Positions 27,279 to 35,556 of a DNA stretch of 64,000 nucleotides are shown here, piece by piece. The notes beneath the pieces were generated by a model. It was given only the letters and a program-made list of their open reading frames with translations, was not told the DNA's origin and ran no database searches. A program made the translations under genes and the position numbers. How positions within the stretch are numbered: position 1 is the stretch's first letter; every line of letters begins with the position of its first letter. This DNA is from Alloacidobacterium sp035547425 (GTDB taxonomy: Bacteria; Acidobacteriota; Terriglobia; Terriglobales; Acidobacteriaceae): the NCBI GenBank assembly GCA_035547425.1, contig DASZUU010000036.1:93857-157856 (forward strand), given 5' to 3'.

Positions 27279-30200
27279 CTAAGGAATAGTTTCGCTGATC
27301 ACGTTAGAAGGGATGCTCTCCACTCCATCAGCATCAACGCTCTTTACCTCATAGTTATAGGTGGTTCCACTCTGAACGGTGCTGTCCGTATAAGTGGTGC
27401 TGGTTTCGACAGATGAATTCAGCAACTGATAGGTTGATGTGCCGCCTGTCGATCGATAGACGTGGTATCCAATTACTGGATCGGAAGAAGTGGAAGGCGC
27501 TGCCCATGTCAGGCTAACCGCATATTGTTGTACAGCAGCGCCAGTGCCGCTAAGGTTGACGGTGGCATTGGCATTGGTGGAAGAGTCGCTGCTGATCGTT
27601 AATTGCCCTGTGACCGCTCCAGCAGCTGTTGGAGCAAATTGCACTTGGAGTGTCACTGATTCTTTGGGATCAAGTGTTAGCGGGAAGCTCGCGCCCGACA
27701 CGCTGAAGTCCACGCCCGATATGTCTGCGGCGTTAATTGTAACCGCAGCCGTTCCGGAGGAAGTGAGCTTAAGCGTCTGTGTCGAGGAAGAGCCGACGGA
27801 TACGCTGCCAAAACTCAGGCTGGCTGCGCTGATCGTCAACTGAGGACTGGTTGCAGCTGTGCCGGTGCCTTGTAAGCTCACGGCTGCGGTTGCATTGGTG
27901 GAAGAATTACTGCTAATGGTCAGCGTGCCTGAAACCGCTCCTGCTGTTGTTGGATCAAATTGGACTTCAATCGTTAAAGTCTGATTTGGATTCAATGTCA
28001 ACGGAAGTGATTCTGAGGAAATGCTGAAGCCGGCACCCTTCACAGTGAGAGCGCTGATAGTCACCGCAGCCGTTCCTGTGGAAGTGAGCGTGAGCGGTTG
28101 CTTTGATGGTGATCCTACTGTCACATCGCCAAAGCTCAGGCTGGCTGCGCTCACTGAGAGCTGAGGGCTCATTGCCGCTTGCCCTTTGCCATTCAAGCCG
28201 ACAGTGGCAATAGCATTAGTTGAAGAGTTGCTGCTAACGGTTAGCTGTCCAGTTATAGTGCCTGTATTTGCAGGTTGAAACTTCACTTGAAGCGTGACCG
28301 TCTGTTGCGGTTTCAGTGTAAGTGGGAAAGTTGCTCCGGAAATACTGAAGCCTGTTCCTGTGACACTTGCCGAGTTGATTGTAACGGGAGCTGTGCCAGT
28401 TGAGCTCAATGTAAGCGGTTGGGTTGATGACGAGCCAACAGTTACATTTCCAAAATTCAGGCTGGCTGCACTGACTGAGAGTTGAGGACTTGTAGCTGCA
28501 GTGCCGGTGCCACTCAAGCCGACAACGGCGGTCGGATTTGTCGACGAGTTGCTTGCAATCGTGAGATGGCCAGTTACGGCGCCGGTGTTTATAGGATCGA
28601 ACTTTACCTGCAGCGTTACCGTTTGGCCAGGATTCAGGTGAAGCGGGAAAGTTGCTCCCGAAATCGTAAAGCCTGTGCCGCTGATGGTTGCAGAATTAAC
28701 AGTGACTGCATCCGTGCCGGTTGAAGTCAGTGTCAAAGGTTGTGTAGATGACGAGCCAACCGTGACATTGCCGAAATTGAGACTGGCAGCACTCATAGTT
28801 AACTGAGGCGTCGTTGCTTCTGTGCCTGTGCCGCTCAAATTGACGTTTGAGGCAGAAGTTGTGGACGAGTTGCTTGCAATTGCCAGGGAGCCGGATACGC
28901 TTCCTGTAGCCGCTGGAGCAAACCTCACCTGTAGCGTGGCTGTCTGCTGCGGAGCTAAAGTTAGCGGGAACTTAGCACCGGAGACAGTAAAGCCTGGACC
29001 ATTGATGGCTGCAGCATTGACTGTAACTGGCGCAGTACCGGATGACACAAGTGTGACGGGCTGAGTGGAGTATGAACCGACTGTCACATCTCCGAAATTA
29101 ATACTGCCTGGATGTACAGTAAGTTCTGCTGTTGTAGTTGCAGCTTCGCCCATGCCGCTCAGATAGACTGCGGCCCTGGAGTTTGTGGAAGAATCGCTGT
29201 TGATTGTCAGCACCCCCGTAGATTCGCCTACATCTACCGGATCGAATGTAACCTGCAGGCTTACCGTGTCTTGAGGATTAAGCGTAAGTGGGAAGCTTGC
29301 CCCCGAAACGCTGAACCCCGCGCCTCTGATTGTGTCAGAGCTGATGGTCACCGGTGCAGTTCCTGTAGAAGTCAGCGTCAGGTTTTGTGTCGCAGATGAA
29401 CCGACAGGAATATCCCAGAAGCTCAGACTGTCTGTGCTGACAGATAATTGTGGAGCCGTAGCCGGCGTTCCTGTGCCGCTCAGGGCAATCGACATATTGG
29501 CATTCGTAGCAGAATTACTGGCTAAAGTTAATGTTCCGGAGATAGCGCCGGTAATGGAAGGCGTGAACCGCAACTGAAGTGTCAGCGATTGATGCGGATC
29601 AAGTGTAACCGGGAAAGTTGCACCAGAGAGAGTAAAGTTAGAGCCGGCTATATTGACTGCACTAATTGTGACTGGCGCAGTTCCGGTTGAAGTCAGTGTA
29701 AGTGGCTGTGATGAAGATGTTTCCACTGTCACATCGCCAAAGCTCAGTCTTGCTGCGCTTGCTGTGAGCTGTGGGCTGGTAGCAGCTTGCCCGTTACCGG
29801 TTAGATTGATGGTCGACTTGGCATTTGCCGAGGAATTGCTCTCAATGGTCACTGTGCCGGTCGAGGCTCCAGCATCCACGGGAATGTATTTGACTTGCAA
29901 AGTTACAGACTGTTTGGGATTTAACGTGAGAGGGAATGTTCGCCTGGAGATATCGAATTCCGAGCCATTGATCGTTACAGAGTTTACCGTTACTGGAGCA
30001 GTTCCTGTTGAAGTAAGCGTCAACGGCTGTGTTGAAGACGAACCCACAGTAACATTGCCAAAACTAATGCTGGATGGACTCACAGTAAGCTGGGGCGTAG
30101 ACTCCTGCGTTCCAGTGCCGGCGAGGGTAATGACAGATGTGCTTTTGGTTGCAGAGTTTGAGTGAATTGTTAAGCTGCCGCTATAGACCTCAGATGTTGC

Positions 30201-31604
30201 AGGTGCAAACTGAACAGTGAAGGTCGCGGTCTGTCGCGGGTTCAAAGTGAGAGGCAGTGCTGCCCCTGATATGGAAAATCCTGCTCCGGCAATTGTTGCT
30301 TTATCTACGGTCACCGGTTTTGTTCCCGTGGAAACGAGCGTAATAGTCTGACTCGAAGTGGAATTGACAGTCACATCTCTAAAGTTCAAATCAGCCGGTG
30401 TTATCGTGAGCTGAGGGCTCTGTGCTGTTGTTCCAGTGCCGCTTAGATTTATCGCAGTGGCATTGCTTGCATTGGATTGAACTGTGAGCGTCCCCGTAGT
30501 CGTGCCGGTGTCTGTGGGAGAAAATACGACATAAAGCTCGGTGATCTGCCCTGGATTGAGCGTAATCGGGAATTTCGGCTGGAATAGAGTGAAGCCGCTG
30601 CCGGCAAAGGTTGCGCCTGAGATCGTAATAGGCTCCGTACCGCGGGCTGTCAGTGTTATCGGCTGTGTCGTTGATGAGCCCACCCTCACATCGTTGAAGT
30701 TGAGATTGGTAGGCGTCGCCGTAAGCAAGGCAGTTTCTGTGTCTGAAGCTGTTCCTTGCAGATTGATTGCCAGGGTACTATTGGTCGAATCGTCGCTGCT
30801 GAGAGCAAGATGTCCACTCACTGAACCGGCAACCGATGGCTTGAATTGCACCTGTAATGTCGCTGATTCCTGTGGATTGAGTTTCAATGGAAATGTTGCT
30901 CCGGAAACCGCAAAGCCGGCTTTATCGAAGATAGCTTGACGCACAGTGACAGCAGAATTCCCGGTGGACGTAAGTGTAACCGATACTGTGGCAGATGAGC
31001 CGAGAGGTACAGTCCCAAAGTTCAATGTGCCGGTGCTCGCCGATAGTTGGCGGGTATCAGCGTTGCCTGCATATCCACTGCCGTTAAATCGGCAATGCGC
31101 CACACGTCGTGCCGCAGAATCGACTGCCGTTAGGTCACCGGTATAGGTTGTATTGGCTCCTGGCGTGAATCCAACAGTGACGTCATATGTCTGCCCCGGA
31201 TTGATTGATATCGGAAGATGAGACGAAGTATTCAGGGTGAAGGTTTGACCGGCGACTGTTATCTGGGCCACGTTAACAGCTTTTGTGCCCTGATTCAGCA
31301 GAGTGAGTTTCTCATTGACCGTCTTGCCTACTGGAACTTGTCCAAAGTCAAGCGTAGTGGGCGACACAACCAATGTCCCATCGGTTGTTCCATTGACGTT
31401 GTAACCGCAGCCTGTAAGCCATGCCGAAAACACGCTGCTTAGCAGGACAAAAAGTCCATACAAAACAAATGCGGAACTGGGACTGGTACGAAAACTCCTA
31501 CGGCGTACAAGCGCCGTGAGGAGTGCGTGTGTGTGTGCGTGGACCTCGGAAGTCTGACCTTCCGTGCCCCGGGGGAGAGCACTTATACAAAACACGAACT
31601 TCAC
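27279..31604 (-). CDS. Large putative lipoprotein with twelve choice-of-anchor-D (ASH) repeats and a fibronectin-III end
   Basis: The frame opens at GTG 31604; GTG 31595, with AGGTGA just upstream, is an alternative start. The protein (1441 residues) has a hydrophobic segment (about 45-63) ending in LTGC with Cys66, a plausible lipobox, but the leader before it is unusually long. After that come twelve repeats of about 108 residues, each beginning with an LxFGxVxVGSSSTQ-like strand and continuing through GTxPVTI, SGATFPLTLNPxQ and SNSSTNA. The last 90 residues are a fibronectin-III domain (SLTWAAPS...IGYHVYRS). Such proteins are beta-rich surface stalks or adhesins. No enzymatic domain is seen. 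The codon-level similarity of the repeats points to repeated internal duplication. Confidence 0.85.
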   Translation of the reverse strand: MKFVFCISALPRGTEGQTSEVHAHTHALLTALVRRRSFRTSPSSAFVLYGLFVLLSSVFSAWLTGCGYNVNGTTDGTLVVSPTTLDFGQVPVGKTVNEKLTLLNQGTKAVNVAQITVAGQTFTLNTSSHLPISINPGQTYDVTVGFTPGANTTYTGDLTAVDSAARRVAHCRFNGSGYAGNADTRQLSASTGTLNFGTVPLGSSATVSVTLTSTGNSAVTVRQAIFDKAGFAVSGATFPLKLNPQESATLQVQFKPSVAGSVSGHLALSSDDSTNSTLAINLQGTASDTETALLTATPTNLNFNDVRVGSSTTQPITLTARGTEPITISGATFAGSGFTLFQPKFPITLNPGQITELYVVFSPTDTGTTTGTLTVQSNASNATAINLSGTGTTAQSPQLTITPADLNFRDVTVNSTSSQTITLVSTGTKPVTVDKATIAGAGFSISGAALPLTLNPRQTATFTVQFAPATSEVYSGSLTIHSNSATKSTSVITLAGTGTQESTPQLTVSPSSISFGNVTVGSSSTQPLTLTSTGTAPVTVNSVTINGSEFDISRRTFPLTLNPKQSVTLQVKYIPVDAGASTGTVTIESNSSANAKSTINLTGNGQAATSPQLTASAARLSFGDVTVETSSSQPLTLTSTGTAPVTISAVNIAGSNFTLSGATFPVTLDPHQSLTLQLRFTPSITGAISGTLTLASNSATNANMSIALSGTGTPATAPQLSVSTDSLSFWDIPVGSSATQNLTLTSTGTAPVTISSDTIRGAGFSVSGASFPLTLNPQDTVSLQVTFDPVDVGESTGVLTINSDSSTNSRAAVYLSGMGEAATTTAELTVHPGSINFGDVTVGSYSTQPVTLVSSGTAPVTVNAAAINGPGFTVSGAKFPLTLAPQQTATLQVRFAPAATGSVSGSLAIASNSSTTSASNVNLSGTGTEATTPQLTMSAASLNFGNVTVGSSSTQPLTLTSTGTDAVTVNSATISGTGFTISGATFPLHLNPGQTVTLQVKFDPINTGAVTGHLTIASNSSTNPTAVVGLSGTGTAATSPQLSVSAASLNFGNVTVGSSSTQPLTLSSTGTAPVTINSASVTGTGFSISGATFPLTLKPQQTVTLQVKFQPANTGTITGQLTVSSNSSTNAIATVGLNGKGQAAMSPQLSVSAASLSFGDVTVGSPSKQPLTLTSTGTAAVTISALTVKGAGFSISSESLPLTLNPNQTLTIEVQFDPTTAGAVSGTLTISSNSSTNATAAVSLQGTGTAATSPQLTISAASLSFGSVSVGSSSTQTLKLTSSGTAAVTINAADISGVDFSVSGASFPLTLDPKESVTLQVQFAPTAAGAVTGQLTISSDSSTNANATVNLSGTGAAVQQYAVSLTWAAPSTSSDPVIGYHVYRSTGGTSTYQLLNSSVETSTTYTDSTVQSGTTYNYEVKSVDADGVESIPSNVISETIP
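27540..31390 (-). repeat. Twelve tandem ASH-repeat units at DNA level
   Basis: Near-identical segments recur about every 320-330 bases through the gene. Typical are the reverse-strand stretches encoding VTVGSSSTQPLTLTSTGT and SNSSTNA. The copies closest to the 3' end of the gene (27.8-29.1 kb) look most alike; the N-terminal copies are more diverged. The repeats stay in frame throughout. Confidence 0.8.
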
Positions 31605-31995
31605 CTCTGCAAACGAACATGCTTTTCAGCGGCAGATAAAAAAAAGAGAAAAGCTGCGGGCCGCGAGCATCTGCAGTCCCATTTGTAATCTGGAAGCTAT
31701 GGCTGCAGTCAGCTGTTATTAATTTGTAGGGTTAGACTTTGAGCATGAAACGAATAGAGTCTTACCGATAATCCGGGATCTATGTTGCTCACAACTCAAC
31801 AGGGCAGCAACGATGAGGAGTAAAGAACCGGTTGATCAACAATAAATGTTGTGACGAATTAAATCGATTCTACCAAATTCCAAACATTCTGCAATAAATT
31901 GTTGACAGCGATGTTTTATAGCATTTCCCGTGTAAGTTCAAGTAATAATCCGAAAAAAATTTGCGAGGGAGCAACAACTCAACTTTTACATTAGT
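31605..31995 (-). promoter_or_regulatory. Upstream region of the ASH gene with a candidate promoter
   Basis: This 391-base stretch between addA and the ASH gene is AT-rich and holds no credible gene. On the minus strand TTGCAG (complement of 31889-31894) and TAGAAT (complement of 31867-31872), spaced by 16 bases, make a reasonable sigma-70 promoter about 260 bases upstream of the start. A long leader of that size is unusual and might carry regulation. A run of eight or nine A/T bases lies at about 31638. No terminator was recognised just after addA. Confidence 0.35.
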
Positions 31996-34900
31996 TTAAG
32001 CTTCCCAGTATTCAAATGTTTTCAGTCGTGGAAAGTATAGGCCTAGGCGAAGAGATGTAGCTTCTTTGTATATCTTACGGAGCGCATTAGCATATGTCGC
32101 AAGTTGTGGCTCATAAATTTCCTTCTGCTTGGCTATAAATCCTTTCAGATCATGGCCGGTATAGAACGATGTCTTATAGTCGATAATCCAAAAATATCCA
32201 TCGCCTGCTTCTATAGGCTTGCTTCCGGCGCGGAAAATCCGATCGGCACGCATTGTTTGCAGCTTGCCGTTTAGCCATCCCGTCCATGATGCTTCAGATT
32301 GTGCCTGCGGGTGCGCACTGAGCAGCCATCGTCCAGTTGGGTCTTCAACAGCAGCTTCAGTCCCAGTAAGAATTTCATGAAGCACGCGTGGCGCCTGGTC
32401 GGAGGGTAAAGCCGCATTTCTCAGGATGGCCGCAGCGTGTGATTGCAGAAGCTTGTGAATATCTGCGGCATCTGCATCCGGTTGCTGGATAAGATATCCG
32501 CTTACTTGATCCAGCAATGTATGAATAGCGCTTCCCGTAAAACGCTGCAGCCGGGATCCTTCGGGGCGTTCAAAATCAACCAAATTCTTCACTACCGGAG
32601 AAATTGTGTCATTAATAGTTACATTATTGAGATACGGCTTGAATGACATATCAGTTTTCAGGCGGCGCAGTCTAAGTGGCGGATGCGCGGAGCTTGCTGC
32701 GGCAGCCAGATCGACAACTTCCGGCTCTGCGGGCAGGGGAAAAGTGATAACTTCTTTTTGTTGCTGTGCCTGATAGGCTGCCATGAAATCATCAGCAATA
32801 GCCGGCCACGCCGTTGCCAATAGACTGTCCGGTGCAACGGGCTTCAATTCTCCGGTTGCCGTTCTGGAAAGAGCGCCAAACAGGTGAAGCTCGCGCCGCG
32901 CACGCGTGCATGCTACATAAAAAACGCGTTTGCGCTCCTCGCTTTCTCTCGCTCTTCGCTGTTTTCGTACCCATTGATACAAGGGATGCGTATCTTCTCC
33001 ACGGCTGCCGATTGGCGCAACAAGTATCTCGTCCTCTCCGGGACGATCCATACTCACCCGTTCCAGCATGCAAATGAGTTGTTGGCGATCCTGCCCCGCG
33101 CTGCGTTCCAAACCGGGCACGAGTACTACATCAAAACCGAGGCCTTTCGCTTTGTGGATCGTCATCAGTTGTACGCCGCAGCGTTCGCTTGCTCGCGGAT
33201 CAGGCTGTGCAAACAGGCCGTTCAGCCGTTGGTCGAATTGCTCGCTGAAGCAATCAATTCCATCCATTGCAATATCATCGAGCATGCGGAAAAGAACGCG
33301 AGCATTCTCTTTCTGCTGATCATCAAGGCCATAAGGGCCTCCCAGGCTATGCCACGTGCGCTCTATCCATAGGGACAATGACATCGATTGCGATTGGTTA
33401 TACCGAATCTCCATCGCACGATTGAGCATTGTAAAGACACGGCGCAGCCTTTGTTGTCCATCTTCGCTTAGAAGAGGAAGTCGCTCTTCGATAAGTTGCC
33501 GAACCGGAGTCGATGAAAATTGTTTGTCATCGGCGCCAGTGAGCACGTGCATGTCTTCAAGCAGCAATCCGCACCATGGTGCACGCAAAACAGATAGCCA
33601 TGCAATGCGATCCATAGGATGAAGGAGGGCCCGAATGAGCGAAAGCAGGTCGCGAATCTCCTGCCGTTCGCTCAAAGATTCCAATTCCACTGCGCGAAAT
33701 GGAATATTCCGCTTGCGCAAAGCTGCTGCGATGGACGTCAAATGTTCTTTGGCCCGTCCCAGCACGGCGACAGTATAAGAACGGCGGGGATCGGATTCCG
33801 CTTCCGTAATGTTTGGCAAGTGTTTTTCAATTATCGCAAGCGCATCGTCTGTTTCCTGCTTCCGGGCTCGCTCCAATGCATCAGGGGTAGCTTTTCCATT
33901 GGCCCCCTCGACTATATAAGGATGCAGACATACAGAAATATCCGGAAGAGCCGCTTCCACCGCGACAGACGGTGTAAAAGAAACACCGGCAGCACCAGTT
34001 GTAGAACCGCTTTCAAATATAGTTTCGAAGTATTGATTCAGCGGCTCTGTCAAGCCCGCATGGGAGCGGAAGTTCGCCGACAGCCGCAGCGGAACACAAC
34101 TGTGAATCTGCTCTCCGGACACAATGCCGCGTTCCTGTACCTGTGCAAATAGTTCAACCTCTGCCTGCCGAAACATATAGATGGACTGCATCGGGTCGCC
34201 TACAAGAAAGCATGTGCGACCCTCGCCTGGCCCCCAGGCAAATAAAAGCCTTTCCAGTAATTTATGCTGGCGTCGCGATGTGTCCTGGAACTCATCCACC
34301 AACAGATGTTTGATGCGCTCACTGACAGCAAGAGCATGCTCAGTCGGTTGCTGCTCTTCAAGCACCGTCAGAGCAGATAATCCCAGCTCTACAAAGTCAA
34401 CCACATTCTGTTCTGCGAAGAGCACTCTGAGTTCAGCAACGGCGTGCCGCAAAACTGTGAACAGACCGCGCAGCATCTGCCACTGTGGATCGTCATAACG
34501 CGCAGGAGGCAAATGCCGTAGATCACACAATGCAGCGAGTAATCCATCCGCTTGTGATAGTCGACGAATTAATTCCATCATGCGATCTTTGTAGCGCTTG
34601 CCAGTTGGGGGAAACCCCTGGCCTACATTGACCTGTTTTCTCCATGCATCTCCCTTAGCCGTCAACAGAAGATTGCAGAAGCACTGCCACTGATCGAGAA
34701 ATTTATCGTTGGGCTCAGGAAAACTGCGCAGGTGAGAAATAGCCCGAAGATCAATCTCTGTTGTATTTTCTGAAGCGTAGTTGGCTAACTGTACCAGTTC
34801 GTCTGCAAGGATATCTTTGGCCGGAAATCGCTCGTAAGCGGTCTTAAGCGCGCGATTGATTGTTTGCCGAAACGGTGCTTCCAATAAAAGGCGAATCTCC

Positions 34901-35556
34901 AGCCACTGATCTTCGCTGATATTTCCCACGAGAGGGAACGTATGCACCCATTGATCGCGCGTCGCCAGCATTCCGGCAATCAATCGCTGCGCATCTCCCA
35001 GATTGTTGTCGCGCAGCTGTAGTAGATGCAACAAGGATGCATGCAGCTCGCGATTGTTTCCTCCCAGATGCGCCAGCGTTCTCCGAGCAGCCTGCAGATA
35101 GAGTGGTCGCGCATCTTCCTGTGGCTGCAAATGGCCGCCCATGCGTGCCAACAGCGGTTGCTCATGGGCAATGCTCATGCATAGCGAGTCAATCGTCTGA
35201 ATATTCAGTCGCTGCGGCTGCTCCAGCAGATTCCACTTGCGCGCTTCAGCGTGCAGCAGTGCTGCGCGCGCAGCTAATAGCATGGCATCGTCATCGCTGT
35301 GCCGCCGTGGATGTTCGCGTGCCTCTTCCAATTTGCGCAGAATACGAGTGCGCATTTCCGCAGTAGCGGCGCGCGTAAAGGTAATAGCCAAAACCTCTTC
35401 CGGCTCGTCAACGCATGCCAGCAATTTCAAAAAGCGATGTGTAAGCAGTTCCGTTTTTCCTGATCCTGCCGGCGCCTGCACAATATAGGACGCATGAACG
35501 TTCAGGGCTTCGTCGCGCGCTTTCTGGTCGACAGGAGTGGGATGCAGCTTACTCAT
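31996..35556 (-). CDS. addA: AddA-type UvrD-family helicase-nuclease
   Basis: The frame is open from 35604, but ATG 35556 is preferred because it overlaps the end of the upstream addB in ATGAGTAA, a typical coupling, and gives the family N-terminus. The roughly 1186-residue protein has Walker A APAGSGKTE near residue 28, ITFTRAATAEMR (motif Ia), LLVDEFQDTSRRQH (motif II), GDPMQSIYMFRQAE (motif III), TIHKAKGLGFDVV (motif V) and VACTRARRELHLFG (motif VI). A C-terminal PD-(D/E)XK nuclease domain follows, with GSAIHTLLDQV and IIDYKTS. It processes double-strand breaks together with AddB for homologous recombination. Confidence 0.92.
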   Translation of the reverse strand: MSKLHPTPVDQKARDEALNVHASYIVQAPAGSGKTELLTHRFLKLLACVDEPEEVLAITFTRAATAEMRTRILRKLEEAREHPRRHSDDDAMLLAARAALLHAEARKWNLLEQPQRLNIQTIDSLCMSIAHEQPLLARMGGHLQPQEDARPLYLQAARRTLAHLGGNNRELHASLLHLLQLRDNNLGDAQRLIAGMLATRDQWVHTFPLVGNISEDQWLEIRLLLEAPFRQTINRALKTAYERFPAKDILADELVQLANYASENTTEIDLRAISHLRSFPEPNDKFLDQWQCFCNLLLTAKGDAWRKQVNVGQGFPPTGKRYKDRMMELIRRLSQADGLLAALCDLRHLPPARYDDPQWQMLRGLFTVLRHAVAELRVLFAEQNVVDFVELGLSALTVLEEQQPTEHALAVSERIKHLLVDEFQDTSRRQHKLLERLLFAWGPGEGRTCFLVGDPMQSIYMFRQAEVELFAQVQERGIVSGEQIHSCVPLRLSANFRSHAGLTEPLNQYFETIFESGSTTGAAGVSFTPSVAVEAALPDISVCLHPYIVEGANGKATPDALERARKQETDDALAIIEKHLPNITEAESDPRRSYTVAVLGRAKEHLTSIAAALRKRNIPFRAVELESLSERQEIRDLLSLIRALLHPMDRIAWLSVLRAPWCGLLLEDMHVLTGADDKQFSSTPVRQLIEERLPLLSEDGQQRLRRVFTMLNRAMEIRYNQSQSMSLSLWIERTWHSLGGPYGLDDQQKENARVLFRMLDDIAMDGIDCFSEQFDQRLNGLFAQPDPRASERCGVQLMTIHKAKGLGFDVVLVPGLERSAGQDRQQLICMLERVSMDRPGEDEILVAPIGSRGEDTHPLYQWVRKQRRARESEERKRVFYVACTRARRELHLFGALSRTATGELKPVAPDSLLATAWPAIADDFMAAYQAQQQKEVITFPLPAEPEVVDLAAAASSAHPPLRLRRLKTDMSFKPYLNNVTINDTISPVVKNLVDFERPEGSRLQRFTGSAIHTLLDQVSGYLIQQPDADAADIHKLLQSHAAAILRNAALPSDQAPRVLHEILTGTEAAVEDPTGRWLLSAHPQAQSEASWTGWLNGKLQTMRADRIFRAGSKPIEAGDGYFWIIDYKTSFYTGHDLKGFIAKQKEIYEPQLATYANALRKIYKEATSLRLGLYFPRLKTFEYWEA

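Noticed and set aside
24301..31390. Regularly spaced DNA repeats that might suggest a CRISPR or satellite
   Set aside because: All repeats stay in frame within two coding sequences and have protein-domain periodicity.
31900..31925. Plus-strand TTGACA followed by TATAGC as a promoter
   Set aside because: The spacing is only about ten bases and no plus-strand gene follows.
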